DNA of 64,000 nucleotides from Pseudomonadota bacterium (GCA_020160755.1 JAIUPN010000001.1:682001-746000), one strand, 5' to 3'; positions 15,905 to 25,362 are shown, counted from the first letter of the stretch. The notes: generated by a model from the letters alone, not told the origin. Program-made: numbers and translations.

Positions 15905-17416
15905 TTACTCATAATCCTCGAACGCCATGCTGTCGTCGGCGAGATCGCTGAACTTGGTCGTCTTCGCCTCGAAGTGCAGACGCACCTTGCCGGTCGAGCC
16001 GTGACGCGATTTCGCGACGATGACTTCGGCCAGACCGAAAACGCGCTCCATTTCGGCCGCCCATTCCTCATGCTGCGCGTGGATCTTCACATCGTCGCCC
16101 TCGACCGGGCGCTTGGGTTCGCGCGCCGCGACATAATAATCCTCGCGGAACACGAAGAGCACCATGTCGGCGTCCTGTTCGATCGAGCCCGATTCGCGAA
16201 GGTCGGAGAGCTGCGGGCGCTTGTCTTCGCGGCTTTCGACCGCACGGCTGAGCTGCGACAGCGCCATCACCGGTACGTGAAGTTCCTTCGCCAGCGTCTT
16301 CAAACCACGCGAAATTTCGGAAATTTCCTGCACGCGATTGTCGCCGCTCTTCGACGAACCCTGCAACAATTGCAGATAGTCGACGATGACGAAGCCGATG
16401 CCATGACGTCGCTGCAAACGCCGCGCGCGGGTGCGCAATCCGGCGATCGTCAGGCCGGGCGTGTCGTCTATGAACAAGGGCAAGGTCTGGAGCTGCTGCG
16501 CCGCGCGGCTCAGTTGCTGGAACTGCTCCTTGCTGATCTTGCCCATACGCAGCGCCTCGCCCGACACCCCCGATTGTTCGGCGAGCACGCGCGTCGCGAG
16601 CTGGTCGGCGGACATTTCGAGGCTGAAGAAAGCGACCTTCGCGCCCATATTCTTTTCGGGCGGAATGCCGTCATCCTCGTCGCGGCGGAAGCGTTCGGCG
16701 GCGTTATACGCGATATTGGTCGCAAGCGAGGTCTTGCCCATGCCCGGACGCCCCGCGAGGATCATCAAGTCCGAATTGTGCATACCGCCGATCTTGGCGT
16801 TCATGCTCGAAATGCCCGTCGTGATCCCCGACAGATGGCCGCCCGAATTGAGCGCGCGCTCGGCCGCCTGGAGCGCCACGAGGCTCGCCTGGCTGAAATT
16901 CTTGACCGACCCCATCTCGGCTTCGCCGCCCGCGACGCGATAGAGCGCGGTTTCGGCTTCCTCGATCTGCGCCTGCGGGTCGACGCGTTCGCTGGTGTCG
17001 AGCGCATTGTCGACGAGCGACCGGCCGACGCCCGCCAGTTCGCGGAGAAGCGCGAGGTCGAAAATCTGGCGTGCAAAGTCGCGCGCGCCGATCAGGCCCG
17101 CGCCGCTGCCCGTCAATTGGGCGAGATAGCCGACGCCCCCGACCGCCTTCATCGCCTCGTCGGCCTCGAAATAGGGCTTCAGCGTCACCGGCGTCGCGAT
17201 GCTGTTGCGCTCGATCAGCGCCATCGTCTGCTGGAAGATGCGGCCGTGGAGCGGTTCGAAGAAATGTTCCGGGTTAAGCGCCACCGGCAGATCTTCGACG
17301 ACTCGGTTGTCGATCAGGATCGCGCCCAGAAACGCGGCCTCGGCCTCGATATTGCGGGGTAATTGGCGCTCATCCCCGGTGTTGGCCGGGGTCGGAATCA
17401 GGGCTAGCTCTGGCAT
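15905..17416 (-). CDS. dnaB: Replicative DNA helicase DnaB
   Basis: A 503-residue hexameric helicase that unwinds the replication fork and contacts DnaG primase. The N-terminal DnaB domain begins RQLPRNIEAEAAFLGAILID; the RecA-like motor has Walker A AGRPGMGKTSLATN, Walker B VIVDYLQLLQG and the C-terminal motif DLRESGSIEQDADMVLFVFRE. All are present and length is normal. The ATG at 17416 is preferred over one four codons upstream because GAGGG lies five bases before it. This is the chromosomal copy; the prophage brings its own primase-helicase. Confidence 0.95.
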   Translation of the reverse strand: MPELALIPTPANTGDERQLPRNIEAEAAFLGAILIDNRVVEDLPVALNPEHFFEPLHGRIFQQTMALIERNSIATPVTLKPYFEADEAMKAVGGVGYLAQLTGSGAGLIGARDFARQIFDLALLRELAGVGRSLVDNALDTSERVDPQAQIEEAETALYRVAGGEAEMGSVKNFSQASLVALQAAERALNSGGHLSGITTGISSMNAKIGGMHNSDLMILAGRPGMGKTSLATNIAYNAAERFRRDEDDGIPPEKNMGAKVAFFSLEMSADQLATRVLAEQSGVSGEALRMGKISKEQFQQLSRAAQQLQTLPLFIDDTPGLTIAGLRTRARRLQRRHGIGFVIVDYLQLLQGSSKSGDNRVQEISEISRGLKTLAKELHVPVMALSQLSRAVESREDKRPQLSDLRESGSIEQDADMVLFVFREDYYVAAREPKRPVEGDDVKIHAQHEEWAAEMERVFGLAEVIVAKSRHGSTGKVRLHFEAKTTKFSDLADDSMAFEDYE

Positions 17417-17546
17417 GGCGACCCTCATGGGGTACCGCTTCGGGCGGCGCAACAGACGATGCCCGACAGCTTATCATAGCTGTGGGTTGCTGTGAATAAG
17501 TCGCCCCCTTGCCCTTCGTGCGCGTCCAAGTAGAAGCACTTGCAGC

Positions 17547-18044
17547 ATGAGCGACGCAGACCCTTCCAGACAGCGGATCATTTCGGTCGAACTCGACGAG
17601 GGGTCGATCGTCTGGCGCAATCCCGATGTCGAGCAGGAACGCCGCGTCGCGATCTTCGATTTGATCGAGGATAACAAGTTCGTTCCGCAACGCGGCCATC
17701 CCGACGGCTATGCCGGCCCCTACCGGCTCATGCTGCGTGTCGAGGAAGGTCGACTGATCTTTGAAATATCACGCGAAGATGGCTCGCCGCTGGAGGCGAT
17801 CATTCTCGGTCTCGGCCGTTTCCGTCGGCCGATCCGCGACTATTTCGCGATTTGCGACTCCTATTATCAGGCGATCAAGACCTCGACCGCGCAGCAGATC
17901 GAGACCGTCGACATGGCGCGGCGCGGGCTGCACAACGAAGCGGCCGAGATGCTGATGGACCGGCTCGACGGCAAGATCGCGGTCGATTTTGACACCGCGC
18001 GAAGGTTGTTCACGCTCATCTGCGTGCTGCATATCAAGGGCTGA
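17547..18044 (+). CDS. UPF0262 family protein
   Basis: A 165-residue protein of the UPF0262 family, which is restricted mostly to alphaproteobacteria. Recognised by [33 protein letters not shown] and by [36 protein letters not shown]. No function is established. It starts two bases before the end of a leader free of other genes and is followed after two bases by the GH25-like gene, so the two probably share a transcript. Confidence 0.85.
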   Translation: MSDADPSRQRIISVELDEGSIVWRNPDVEQERRVAIFDLIEDNKFVPQRGHPDGYAGPYRLMLRVEEGRLIFEISREDGSPLEAIILGLGRFRRPIRDYFAICDSYYQAIKTSTAQQIETVDMARRGLHNEAAEMLMDRLDGKIAVDFDTARRLFTLICVLHIKG

Positions 18045-18046
18045 CG

Positions 18047-18802
18047 ATGGCGACGGGGGCAATCAGGGGTGGAAAGGCGGCGAAGGCCGCCGGCGCGTGG
18101 CGCGCCGCGATCGCACGCACGCTGCGCCGGATCGGTGCCGCAATCGCCCTGCTCCTTCTCGCGGCGGGCCTTGCGCTCTGGTGGGCGGCGCGCTGGATTC
18201 CCGACCGCGCGCTCTATCCGACGCAGGGCGTCACGATCGACGCGGGCAATGGCGATGTCCATTGGGGTTCGATCAAGGCCGCCGGCGCCGATTTCGCCTA
18301 TATCATGGGGACCGACGGCTCGGCGGACATCGACCCGCAATTCACCCGCAACATGACCGCCGCACGCGAAGCCGGGGTGCAGGCAGGCGCGATCCACCGT
18401 TACAGCCTCTGCCAGCTTGCGACCGATCAGGCGGCGAACTTCATCCGCCATGTGCCGCGCCGTGCCGATGCGCTGCCCGCGGTCGTGTGGCTCGACTATG
18501 ACGACCGCTGCCCCGACCGGCCAACGCGCGCCCTGCTGCTGTCCGAACTCGCCACCTTCCTCGCGCAGATCGAGGCGCATATGGGCAAGCGCAGCCTGAT
18601 CGCTCCCGGCCCGGCGTTCGAGAGCGATTACAGGGTGACCGAGGGCATCGCGCGCACGACCTGGCTGCGCCGCGACTTCTTCGAACCCGATTATGGCGCG
18701 CACCCCTGGGCGATGTGGCAGGCGAATAATTATGTCCGCCTGTCGGGCGCCAGCGGCACCGTCGGCTGGAATGTGCTGCGCCCGCAAGGAGAGATGCGAT
18801 GA
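18047..18802 (+). CDS. Membrane-anchored GH25 lysozyme-like protein
   Basis: A 251-residue protein with a basic N-terminus and one membrane segment (about residues 27-47, IGAAIALLLLAAGLALWWAA), then a glycoside hydrolase family 25 domain: GVTIDAGNGDVHWGSIKAAGADFAYIMGT and VVWLDYDDRCP. GH25 muramidases use a D-x-E pair; here the position reads LDYDD, with Asp where the general acid Glu is normally found, so activity is uncertain. It would face the periplasm and act on or bind peptidoglycan. Its stop overlaps the cytidine deaminase start by four bases. Confidence 0.75.
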   Translation: MATGAIRGGKAAKAAGAWRAAIARTLRRIGAAIALLLLAAGLALWWAARWIPDRALYPTQGVTIDAGNGDVHWGSIKAAGADFAYIMGTDGSADIDPQFTRNMTAAREAGVQAGAIHRYSLCQLATDQAANFIRHVPRRADALPAVVWLDYDDRCPDRPTRALLLSELATFLAQIEAHMGKRSLIAPGPAFESDYRVTEGIARTTWLRRDFFEPDYGAHPWAMWQANNYVRLSGASGTVGWNVLRPQGEMR

Positions 18803-19248
18803 CCGAAACCCGTGACGCACTGATCGACGCCGCGCGCGACGCCGCGCGCCGCGCCTACGCCCCCTATTCGGGCTTCCACGTCGGCGCCGCGCTGCTCCTC
18901 AAGAACGGCGATGTGGTGACCGGCGCCAATGTCGAGAATGCGAGCTACGGCCTTACCCTCTGCGCCGAAACCGCGGCGGTCGCGAAGATCGCCAACGAGG
19001 GCTGGATTGGCGAGCTTGCCGAGGTCGCGATCGTCGGCGGGCGCCCCGACGGCGACGCGCTGATCGGCACAGACCCGGTCAACCCGTGCGGCCGCTGCCG
19101 CCAGATATTGAACGAAGCCGCCGAGCGGTCGAAGACCGACATCCTCGTCCATTGCGCGTCGGGCGACGGCAGTGCGGTCAAATCCTACAAGCTCAGCGCG
19201 CTGCTCCCCGCGGCCTTCGGGCCCAAGGACCTCGGTCTCATCGACTGA
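18799..19248 (+). CDS. cdd: Cytidine deaminase
   Basis: A 149-residue homotetramer-type cytidine deaminase converting (deoxy)cytidine to (deoxy)uridine in pyrimidine salvage. The substrate loop is [14 protein letters not shown], the zinc and proton-shuttle motif is [11 protein letters not shown] and the second zinc pair is [10 protein letters not shown]. All ligands are present. It is coupled by ATGA to the upstream gene and followed 38 bases later by dCTP deaminase, a functionally related neighbour. Confidence 0.93.
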   Translation: MTETRDALIDAARDAARRAYAPYSGFHVGAALLLKNGDVVTGANVENASYGLTLCAETAAVAKIANEGWIGELAEVAIVGGRPDGDALIGTDPVNPCGRCRQILNEAAERSKTDILVHCASGDGSAVKSYKLSALLPAAFGPKDLGLID

Positions 19249-19286
19249 CCGCTTGCGCAACCCCCACAGGACCGACAAGAGACATC

Positions 19287-19841
19287 ATGGCCATTCTTTC
19301 CGACCGCTGGATTCGCGAAGCCGCCCAAACGCAGGGCATGATCGAACCCTTTGTCGAGGCGCAGCGCCGCGACGGCTGCATCAGCTACGGCCTCTCCTCC
19401 TACGGATACGACGCGCGCGTCGCGCCCGAGTTCAAGATTTTCACCAACGTCGATTCGACGATCGTCGATCCCAAGGATTTCGACCCGAAGAATTTCGTCG
19501 ACCGCGAAACCGACGTCTGCATCATCCCGCCGAACAGCTTCGCGCTCGCGCGCACGGTCGAATATTTCCGCATCCCGCGCGACGTGCTCGTCATCTGCCT
19601 CGGCAAGTCGACCTATGCGCGCTGCGGCATCATCGTGAACGTCACCCCGCTCGAACCCGGCTGGGAAGGCCATGTGACGCTCGAATTTTCCAACACCACC
19701 CCCCTGCCCGCCAAGATCTACGCGAACGAAGGCGCGTGCCAGTTCCTCTTCCTGCAGGGCAACGAGCCGTGCGAGACGAGCTACGCCGACCGCGCGGGCA
19801 AATATATGGGGCAAAAGGGCGTCACGCTGCCCAAGCTCTGA
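19287..19841 (+). CDS. dcd: dCTP deaminase
   Basis: A 184-residue dCTP deaminase that makes dUTP from dCTP to feed dTMP synthesis. Family features: [14 protein letters not shown] at the start, [23 protein letters not shown], the nucleotide-binding [33 protein letters not shown], and the C-terminal [19 protein letters not shown]. The start at 19287 is the family start; a longer frame upstream lies inside cdd. Together with cdd it forms a small pyrimidine unit. Confidence 0.95.
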   Translation: MAILSDRWIREAAQTQGMIEPFVEAQRRDGCISYGLSSYGYDARVAPEFKIFTNVDSTIVDPKDFDPKNFVDRETDVCIIPPNSFALARTVEYFRIPRDVLVICLGKSTYARCGIIVNVTPLEPGWEGHVTLEFSNTTPLPAKIYANEGACQFLFLQGNEPCETSYADRAGKYMGQKGVTLPKL

Positions 19842-19984
19842 GTGATCGCGTCATGGCGCGGCGTTCCTGACCAGCTCCGGGGCGACGCCGCAATCCGGAG
19901 TGTGCGCAAACCGCACTGACCGGAACCCGACCGCCTTCCCGCGCGTCCTGTCTGCACAAGCGGGCGGGGCGCGTTAGCGAAGGA

Positions 19985-20503
19985 ATGCCCATGTCCATGA
20001 TCGCCGTCTTCATCGGCCGCCTGTTCATCGCCGTGATTTTCGTCGTGTCGGGGGTCAACAAGCTGATCCATGTCAGCGACACCAGCGCGATGATCTCCAC
20101 CAGCGGCCTGCCCGGCGGGCTTGCCATCCCGGTCGGCCTCTTCGAACTCGTTGCGGGCATCTGCATCGCGCTCGGTATCGCGGTCCGCCTCGTTTCGATC
20201 CTGCTCGCCGGCTTCGTGCTCGCCACCATCCTCTTTTTCCACCGCGAGTTCACCGACCCCGTGCAGGCGATGGCGGCGATGAAGAATCTGGCGATCGCGG
20301 GCGGCCTGCTCTGCCTCTTCGGCTGTGGCCATACGCGCTGGAGTTACGATGCCCTGCGTGCGCGCCGCCGCGACGAACTCGCCGCGCACCGCGCCCAGCA
20401 GCACGCGGCCGACGCCGAACTCCGCGCCGCGCGCGCCGAGGGCCGCGCGGAGGCGACCGGAACGCCCGATGTGGTCGACAAACGCCCCTTCTGGCGCCGC
20501 TAG
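19985..20503 (+). CDS. DoxX family membrane protein
   Basis: A 172-residue inner membrane protein with four predicted helices in the first 120 residues, including IGRLFIAVIFVVSGVNKLIH, the DoxX signature start, and VGLFELVAGICIALGIAVRLVSILLAGFVLATILFF. The last 50 residues are soluble and rich in Arg/Ala/Glu. DoxX proteins are linked to redox or sulfur stress in several bacteria, but no precise role can be given. It stands alone between dcd and the enoyl reductase gene. Confidence 0.8.
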   Translation: MPMSMIAVFIGRLFIAVIFVVSGVNKLIHVSDTSAMISTSGLPGGLAIPVGLFELVAGICIALGIAVRLVSILLAGFVLATILFFHREFTDPVQAMAAMKNLAIAGGLLCLFGCGHTRWSYDALRARRRDELAAHRAQQHAADAELRAARAEGRAEATGTPDVVDKRPFWRR

Positions 20504-20546
20504 ACCTTCGCGCTTGGCAAGCTCCCCCGCCTGCGCTAGCCTCCCC

Positions 20547-20562
20547 TTGACGTTTACGTAAA
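20547..20562 (+). promoter_or_regulatory. LiuR-like operator
   Basis: TTGACGTTTACGTAAA, a near-palindrome, lies just before the ribosome site of the reductase gene. From general knowledge this resembles operators of MerR-type regulators such as LiuR that control branched-chain amino acid and fatty acid degradation in proteobacteria. The regulator is not in the window. Confidence 0.5.
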
Positions 20563-20574
20563 GGGAGCATGGCC

Positions 20575-21747
20575 ATGGCGGGGACCCGCGATCTCGATAT
20601 CATCGTCTATGGCGCGACCGGCTTCACCGGACGCCTCGTCGCCGAATATCTCGCGCACCATTACAAGGGCCGCAAGGACGCGCCCAAATGGGCGATGGCG
20701 GGGCGTAGCATCGCGAAGCTCGCCGAAGTGCGCGACCTGATCGGCGCCGGCGAGGAAACCCCGCTGATCGTCGCCGACGCGAGCGATCCCGCGAGCCTCG
20801 ACAAGATGGCTGCGAGCACGCAGGTCGTGCTCACCACCGTCGGTCCGTACCAGCTTTACGGCAGCGAACTCGTCGCCGCCTGCGTTCGGGCGGGAACCGC
20901 TTACGCCGACCTGTGCGGCGAACCCGGCTGGATGCGCGAGATGATCGACGCGCATCAGGACGCCGCCAAGGCGTCGGGTGCGCGCATCACCTTCAGCTGC
21001 GGGTTCGACTCGATCCCCTTCGACCTCGGCGTCCTGTTCCTGCAGGCCGAAGCGGTGAAGCGCCACGGCAAGCCTGCACCGCGCGTCAAGGGGCGTGTCC
21101 GCAAGATGGCGGGCGGCGCGTCGGGCGGCACGGTCGCCAGCCTCACCGAAACGCTGAAAGCCATCGCGAAAAAGCCGTCGCTCGCGCTGCTGCTCAAATC
21201 CTCCTTCGCACTGACCCCCGGCTTCGAGGGACCGTCGCAGCCGACCGGGCTGATCCCCGAATATGACAGCGCGACGGGCACATGGACCGCGCCCTTCGTG
21301 ATGGCGCCGATCAACACCAAAAATGTCCATCGCACCAATTTCCTGCTCGGCCATCGATGGGGCGCGGACCTCGTCTATGACGAAATGGTGATGACGACGA
21401 TCGGCGACGCCGGAAAGGCGATGGCCGAAGCAATGGCGAAAGCGAACCCGTTCGGCGATGCGCAGCTCAAGCCCGGCGAAGGCCCGAGCAAGGAACAGCG
21501 CGAGAATGGTTTCTACGACATCCTCTTCATCGGCGAATATGAGGACGGCACGACGGTGTGCGCCAGCGTCCAGGGTGACCGCGATCCCGGCTATGGTTCG
21601 ACGTCGAAGATGCTCGCCGAAACGGGTATCGCGCTGCTCGAAAACAAGGGCGAAGGCGGCGTGTGGACGCCGGGCGCATTACTCGGCGATGCGCTGATCG
21701 GGCGGTTGACCGCCAACGCCGGACTGACTTTCCAGATCGAGGAATAA
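20575..21747 (+). CDS. Saccharopine dehydrogenase-like trans-acting enoyl reductase family protein
   Basis: A 390-residue NAD(P)-binding protein. The Rossmann start is IIVYGATGFTGRLVAEYLA; next come WAMAGRSIAKLAEVRD and VVLTTVGPYQLYGSELVAACVRAGTAYADLCGEPGWMREMIDAH, the hallmark of the saccharopine-dehydrogenase-like family that includes the mycobacterial trans-acting enoyl reductase. In this setting (thioesterase next, LiuR-like box before) a role on acyl-CoA or lipid substrates is more likely than lysine metabolism. The ATG at 20575 is chosen over 20569 because AAGGGAG lies seven bases before it and only one base before the other. Confidence 0.82.
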   Translation: MAGTRDLDIIVYGATGFTGRLVAEYLAHHYKGRKDAPKWAMAGRSIAKLAEVRDLIGAGEETPLIVADASDPASLDKMAASTQVVLTTVGPYQLYGSELVAACVRAGTAYADLCGEPGWMREMIDAHQDAAKASGARITFSCGFDSIPFDLGVLFLQAEAVKRHGKPAPRVKGRVRKMAGGASGGTVASLTETLKAIAKKPSLALLLKSSFALTPGFEGPSQPTGLIPEYDSATGTWTAPFVMAPINTKNVHRTNFLLGHRWGADLVYDEMVMTTIGDAGKAMAEAMAKANPFGDAQLKPGEGPSKEQRENGFYDILFIGEYEDGTTVCASVQGDRDPGYGSTSKMLAETGIALLENKGEGGVWTPGALLGDALIGRLTANAGLTFQIEE

Positions 21748-21754
21748 GACAATA

Positions 21755-22555
21755 ATGACGACCTCTCCCGGCGCGCTCGACGCGCTGCTCTCGACGCTGC
21801 GCACCGAAGACGGCGTGGCGAAGGCGCATATCGACGAAGGATGGATGCAGGGCCGCACCGCCTATGGCGGGATCAGCTCGGCGGTCGCGCTCGCGGGCAC
21901 GATGGCGCTCCACCCGACCGAAACCCCGCTGCGCTATGCGCAGATCAGCTTCGTCGGCCCCGTCGGCGGCGACTGCACGGTCGAGACGCGCGTGCTGCGC
22001 CAGTCGAAATCCTCGCTGTTCATCGACGCCGGTGTGTCGAGCGATCAGGGCTTCGGCACCGCGGCGGTCTTCGCCTTTTCGGGCGACCGCAAGAGCCATG
22101 TCGACCACAATCGCCTCACCATGCCCGACGCGCCCGATCCCGACACGCTGGCGCCGGTGCCCGATCATCATGCGCGGCCCAGCTTCACGCGTCATTTCGA
22201 CATGCGCCCGACCACCGGCCCGCGCTTCGCGTGGAAAAGCGAGGTCGGCGAATATCTGACCTGGGTGCGCTTTGTCGAGGAACCCGCATGCCACCCCGCG
22301 GTTGCGCTGCTCGCGATGGGCGATGCGCTGCCGCCCGCCGCGATGGCGCTGTTCAGCGAATTCGGGCCGATCAGCTCGATGAACTGGACGGTCAACATGC
22401 TGACCGGCGCGCCCGCGACCGACGACGGCTGGTGGCTCCTGTCAGCGAAGACCGGCTATGCGCGTAACGGCCTGTCGGTGCAGGACATGATGCTGTGGAA
22501 CCGCGCCGGCGAGCCGGTGCTCAGCGGCAGTCAGGCGATCGCCATCTACGCCTGA
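21755..22555 (+). CDS. Acyl-CoA thioesterase (TesB-like double hotdog)
   Basis: A 266-residue thioesterase that frees CoA from acyl-CoA. Recognised by GWMQGRTAYGGISSAVALAGTMALHP and LRYAQISFVGPVGGDCTVETRVLRQSKSSLFID in the first hotdog, and by WNRAGEPVLSGSQAIAIYA at the end. It lies eight bases after the reductase gene, so both probably form one operon in fatty acyl metabolism. Its end overlaps that of the convergent sensor kinase by ten bases. Confidence 0.82.
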   Translation: MTTSPGALDALLSTLRTEDGVAKAHIDEGWMQGRTAYGGISSAVALAGTMALHPTETPLRYAQISFVGPVGGDCTVETRVLRQSKSSLFIDAGVSSDQGFGTAAVFAFSGDRKSHVDHNRLTMPDAPDPDTLAPVPDHHARPSFTRHFDMRPTTGPRFAWKSEVGEYLTWVRFVEEPACHPAVALLAMGDALPPAAMALFSEFGPISSMNWTVNMLTGAPATDDGWWLLSAKTGYARNGLSVQDMMLWNRAGEPVLSGSQAIAIYA

Positions 22556-23892
22556 ACGGGCAGCGCGATCACCGCATCGAGCCCGCCGCCCGCGCGATTG
22601 CCGAGCGTCAGCTCCCCGCCCTCGCCTTCGGCGATCTCGCGCGCGATCGACAGGCCCAGCCCGGCGCCGCCGGTCGCGCGGTTGCGCGACTGCTCGCCGC
22701 GCGCGAACGGTTCGACGAGGGTCCGTATCTGTTCGGCCGTCAGGCCGGGACCGTCGTCCGAGACGATAATCCGCGCGCGCCCCGCCTCGGCCGTCACCGA
22801 AAGCCGGCCGCGCTGCCCATAAGCAAGCGCGTTGTCGGCGAGGTTACGCAGCGCGCGTTTGAGCAGCATCGGGCGCACCAGCACCATGACGTCGGCGACG
22901 GCGCCCACGGTCACGTCCTTGCCGCGTTCGACATATTCGGCGGCGAGTTCGCCGATCAGTTCGCGAAGCGGCACGCGTTCCTGCGGTTCGGTTCCCGATC
23001 CCGAACGCGCGAGCGCCAATATGTCGCTCAGCATCGCGGTCATTTCGTCGATGCTCGCGACCATCTTTTCGCGCAGCCGGTCGTCCTCGACGCCCTCGAC
23101 CCGCACGCGCAGGCTTGCGAGCGGCGTGCGCAGATCGTGCCCCACCGCGCCGAGCATCCGGTCCTTGTCCGACAGCATGGCGGCGATGCGCGCGCGATAG
23201 GCGTTGAACGCGCTGATCAGGTCGCGAACGTCCGACGGACCTTCCTCATCGAGCGGTGTCGTATCGCGAAGCGCGGGGTTCGCGCGCGCCGCGCGCGTCA
23301 GGTCGCGCAGCGGCCGTGCGGCGCGCCAGGCGATCAGCATCACCGGAACGAGAAGCAGGAAATAGAGCGACAGCGTCTGCCAAATGAGGAATCCTTGCAG
23401 ACGGTTCCCGCCGCCCGGCATGCGGCTGCGCACGCCGTAAAAGCGCCCGTCGATCTCGGCAACGACGAGCACGGTGCGCCCCGGCAATTGCGTCCGCCCG
23501 ATGCGCGGCGGCTGCGGCAAGGCCCATGCCTGCACGCCTTTCGACGATATATTCGCCTCGGCCAGCAGATTGCCGACATAGCCCGCGAGGTCGGGAAGCG
23601 CGACCGAGCGATCGGGCACCGGCGGCGGCGCGGTATCGATCCAGACCTTCGGTTCGTGGCGCGATCGGCGCCGGTCCTTGCGCCGTGCCTCGACGTCGGT
23701 TTGCGCGCGTTCCTGCCGGTCCATCGCATCGATGATCCGCGCCACCGCCATGCCGCCGCCATGCGCGAGCGATTGCTGCTTCTGGCCGCGCGCAAGCAGC
23801 GCGAAGTTGACCGCCTGCGCGACGAACAGCACCACCGCAACCGCGAAAACCAGCTGGCCGATCAGGCTTCGGGGCCACAGGCGCAGCTTCAT
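22546..23892 (-). CDS. Sensor histidine kinase, EnvZ type
   Basis: A 448-residue membrane sensor kinase. A first membrane helix (LIGQLVFAVAVVLFVAQAVNFALL), a periplasmic loop of about 140 residues, a second helix (LYFLLLVPVMLIAWRAA), a HAMP region, the phosphorylated His box GAVGHDLRTPLASLRVRVE, then the ATP-binding N box (RNLADNALAYG) and G boxes (VSDDGPGL, TGGAGLGLSIAREIAEGEGG). It phosphorylates the response regulator encoded just upstream, with which it overlaps by four bases (ATGA at 23892). The ATG there is preferred to a longer frame within the regulator gene. The signal is unknown. Confidence 0.92.
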   Translation of the reverse strand: MKLRLWPRSLIGQLVFAVAVVLFVAQAVNFALLARGQKQQSLAHGGGMAVARIIDAMDRQERAQTDVEARRKDRRRSRHEPKVWIDTAPPPVPDRSVALPDLAGYVGNLLAEANISSKGVQAWALPQPPRIGRTQLPGRTVLVVAEIDGRFYGVRSRMPGGGNRLQGFLIWQTLSLYFLLLVPVMLIAWRAARPLRDLTRAARANPALRDTTPLDEEGPSDVRDLISAFNAYRARIAAMLSDKDRMLGAVGHDLRTPLASLRVRVEGVEDDRLREKMVASIDEMTAMLSDILALARSGSGTEPQERVPLRELIGELAAEYVERGKDVTVGAVADVMVLVRPMLLKRALRNLADNALAYGQRGRLSVTAEAGRARIIVSDDGPGLTAEQIRTLVEPFARGEQSRNRATGGAGLGLSIAREIAEGEGGELTLGNRAGGGLDAVIALPVQA

Positions 23893-24623
23893 GCGGTGGG
23901 TCCGATGCGCTTGACTTCGCACGCGAGCGTATAGCCCCCGCCCCACACCGTCTTGACGATCTGCGGGTGCGCGGCGTCCACCTCGATCTTCTTGCGCAAC
24001 CGGCTGACCAGATTGTCGATCGCGCGGTCGAAGATATCGGCCTCGCGCCCGCGGACGAGGTCGAGCAGCCGGTCGCGGCTCATCACCTGCCGCGGATGGC
24101 GGACGAGCGCGTGAAGCAGATGATATTCGCCCGACGACAGCGCGACTTCATTGCCCTGGGCGTCGACCAGAACCCGCTCGACCTCGCGCAGCACCCAGTC
24201 GCCAAAGGCGTAGCAGGTGCCGCCGGGATCGAGCGCGCGGCCGCCCTGCTGCGTCCGGCGCAGCACGGTGCGGATGCGCGCGACAAGCTCGCGCGGGTTG
24301 AAGGGTTTGACGACATAATCGTCGGCACCGATTTCCAGCCCGATGATCCGTTCGGTATCCTCGGCGCGCGCGGTCAGCAGAATCACGGGAATGTTGCTCG
24401 TCTCGCGCAGATGGCGCGTGAGCGACAGGCCGTCCTCGCCGGGCATCATGATATCGCTGACGACGAGGTCGACCGTCTGGGCACGGAGCACCGAGCGCGC
24501 CTCGGCGGCGCTCGCCGCGTCGGTCACCGCAAAGCCCTGCGCGGTCAGATATTCGCCCAGCGGTTCGCGGATCGACGGTTCGTCGTCGATCAGCAGGATG
24601 CGCGGGGTATCGCTATCGGTCAT
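23889..24623 (-). CDS. OmpR-family response regulator
   Basis: A 244-residue two-domain regulator. The receiver domain has the acidic pair LLIDDEPSIRE and the phospho-acceptor Asp near residue 57 in VVSDIMMPGEDG, with the switch Thr in ILLTARAED and Lys in DDYVVKPFNPREL. The C-terminal winged helix has LSSGEYHLLHALVRHPRQVMSRDRLLDLVRG and the recognition region DNLVSRLRKKIE. It controls transcription with its cognate kinase. The adjacent EF-hand gene carries a tandem 10-base repeat box upstream, a good candidate target. Confidence 0.93.
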   Translation of the reverse strand: MTDSDTPRILLIDDEPSIREPLGEYLTAQGFAVTDAASAAEARSVLRAQTVDLVVSDIMMPGEDGLSLTRHLRETSNIPVILLTARAEDTERIIGLEIGADDYVVKPFNPRELVARIRTVLRRTQQGGRALDPGGTCYAFGDWVLREVERVLVDAQGNEVALSSGEYHLLHALVRHPRQVMSRDRLLDLVRGREADIFDRAIDNLVSRLRKKIEVDAAHPQIVKTVWGGGYTLACEVKRIGPTA

Positions 24624-24648
24624 CGGATATCCACGTGAGAAACTGGTT

Positions 24649-24676
24649 CGCCCACCGGCCGCGGGGGCCGGTGGGC
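24649..24676 (-). terminator. Strong hairpin between EF-hand and regulator genes
   Basis: A perfect 12-bp stem (CGCCCACCGGCC / GGCCGGTGGGCG) with a four-base loop, lying downstream of the EF-hand gene stop and 26 bases before the regulator start on the minus strand. It probably limits read-through, although no T run follows. Confidence 0.55.
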
Positions 24677-24759
24677 GATAGCTGACAGGGACCGGCGGCA
24701 AAGGCAATGCCGGGAGGGGGGGATGGCCTGCTGATAGCCGCCGGCCCCTGCCAAATGGC

Positions 24760-25362
24760 TTATTCGCCGGCGGGCGCCGCCGGGGGCGCACCGCGCTTGG
24801 CGCGCCATGCACCGCGCTGCGCCTGACGCTCCTCGGCGGTCACCTGACCGTCCTTGTTCGCATCGGCCGCGTCGAAGCGCGCGAGCGCCGCGGTCTGGAA
24901 TTCCGCCTGGCTGATCGCCTTGTCGCCGTTGGCGTCGGCCTTGCCCATCATCATGCCGTGATGACCGCCGCGCTTGCCATGATGGCCGCCGCGCATACCG
25001 TCACGCTTGCCTTCGCCCGCATCGGCGCGCCTGTCGCCGCGTTCGGCGCGTTTCGCCGCACGATCGGCACCATGCTGGTCCCATTCGGCCTTGCTGATGC
25101 TGCCGTCCTTGTTGGCGTCGAGGCGCTCGAACATCTTCGCCTGCATCTCGGCACGCCGCGCGGTGCGATCGGAAGCGTCGAGCTTGCCGTCCTTGTTCGC
25201 GTCCATTTTCGCGAACATCTGCGTCGCATGGGCCTGCGCTTCCGCACGGGTCAGCACGCCATTGCCGTCGGCATCGCCCTTGGCGCCGCCGCCGGGGGCG
25301 GCGAGCACCGGCACAGCGATCAACGCGGCACCGAGCGTCGAAAATATGATCTTCTTGTTCAC
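24760..25362 (-). CDS. Secreted EF-hand protein
   Basis: A 200-residue exported protein: signal peptide about residues 1-22 (GAALIAVPVLAA), then five EF-hand type loops visible as DADGNGVLT, DANKDGKLD, DANKDGSIS, DANGDKAIS and DANKDGQVT, each with the Asp/Asn pattern that binds calcium. Between loops 3 and 4 is a His/Gly/Lys-rich spacer with GGHHGKRGGHHGMMMG that could bind transition metals. The GTG start at 25362 is chosen because AAGGAG lies before it and the signal peptide follows at once. A 15-base tandem box lies about 103 bases upstream. Confidence 0.85.
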   Translation of the reverse strand: MNKKIIFSTLGAALIAVPVLAAPGGGAKGDADGNGVLTRAEAQAHATQMFAKMDANKDGKLDASDRTARRAEMQAKMFERLDANKDGSISKAEWDQHGADRAAKRAERGDRRADAGEGKRDGMRGGHHGKRGGHHGMMMGKADANGDKAISQAEFQTAALARFDAADANKDGQVTAEERQAQRGAWRAKRGAPPAAPAGE

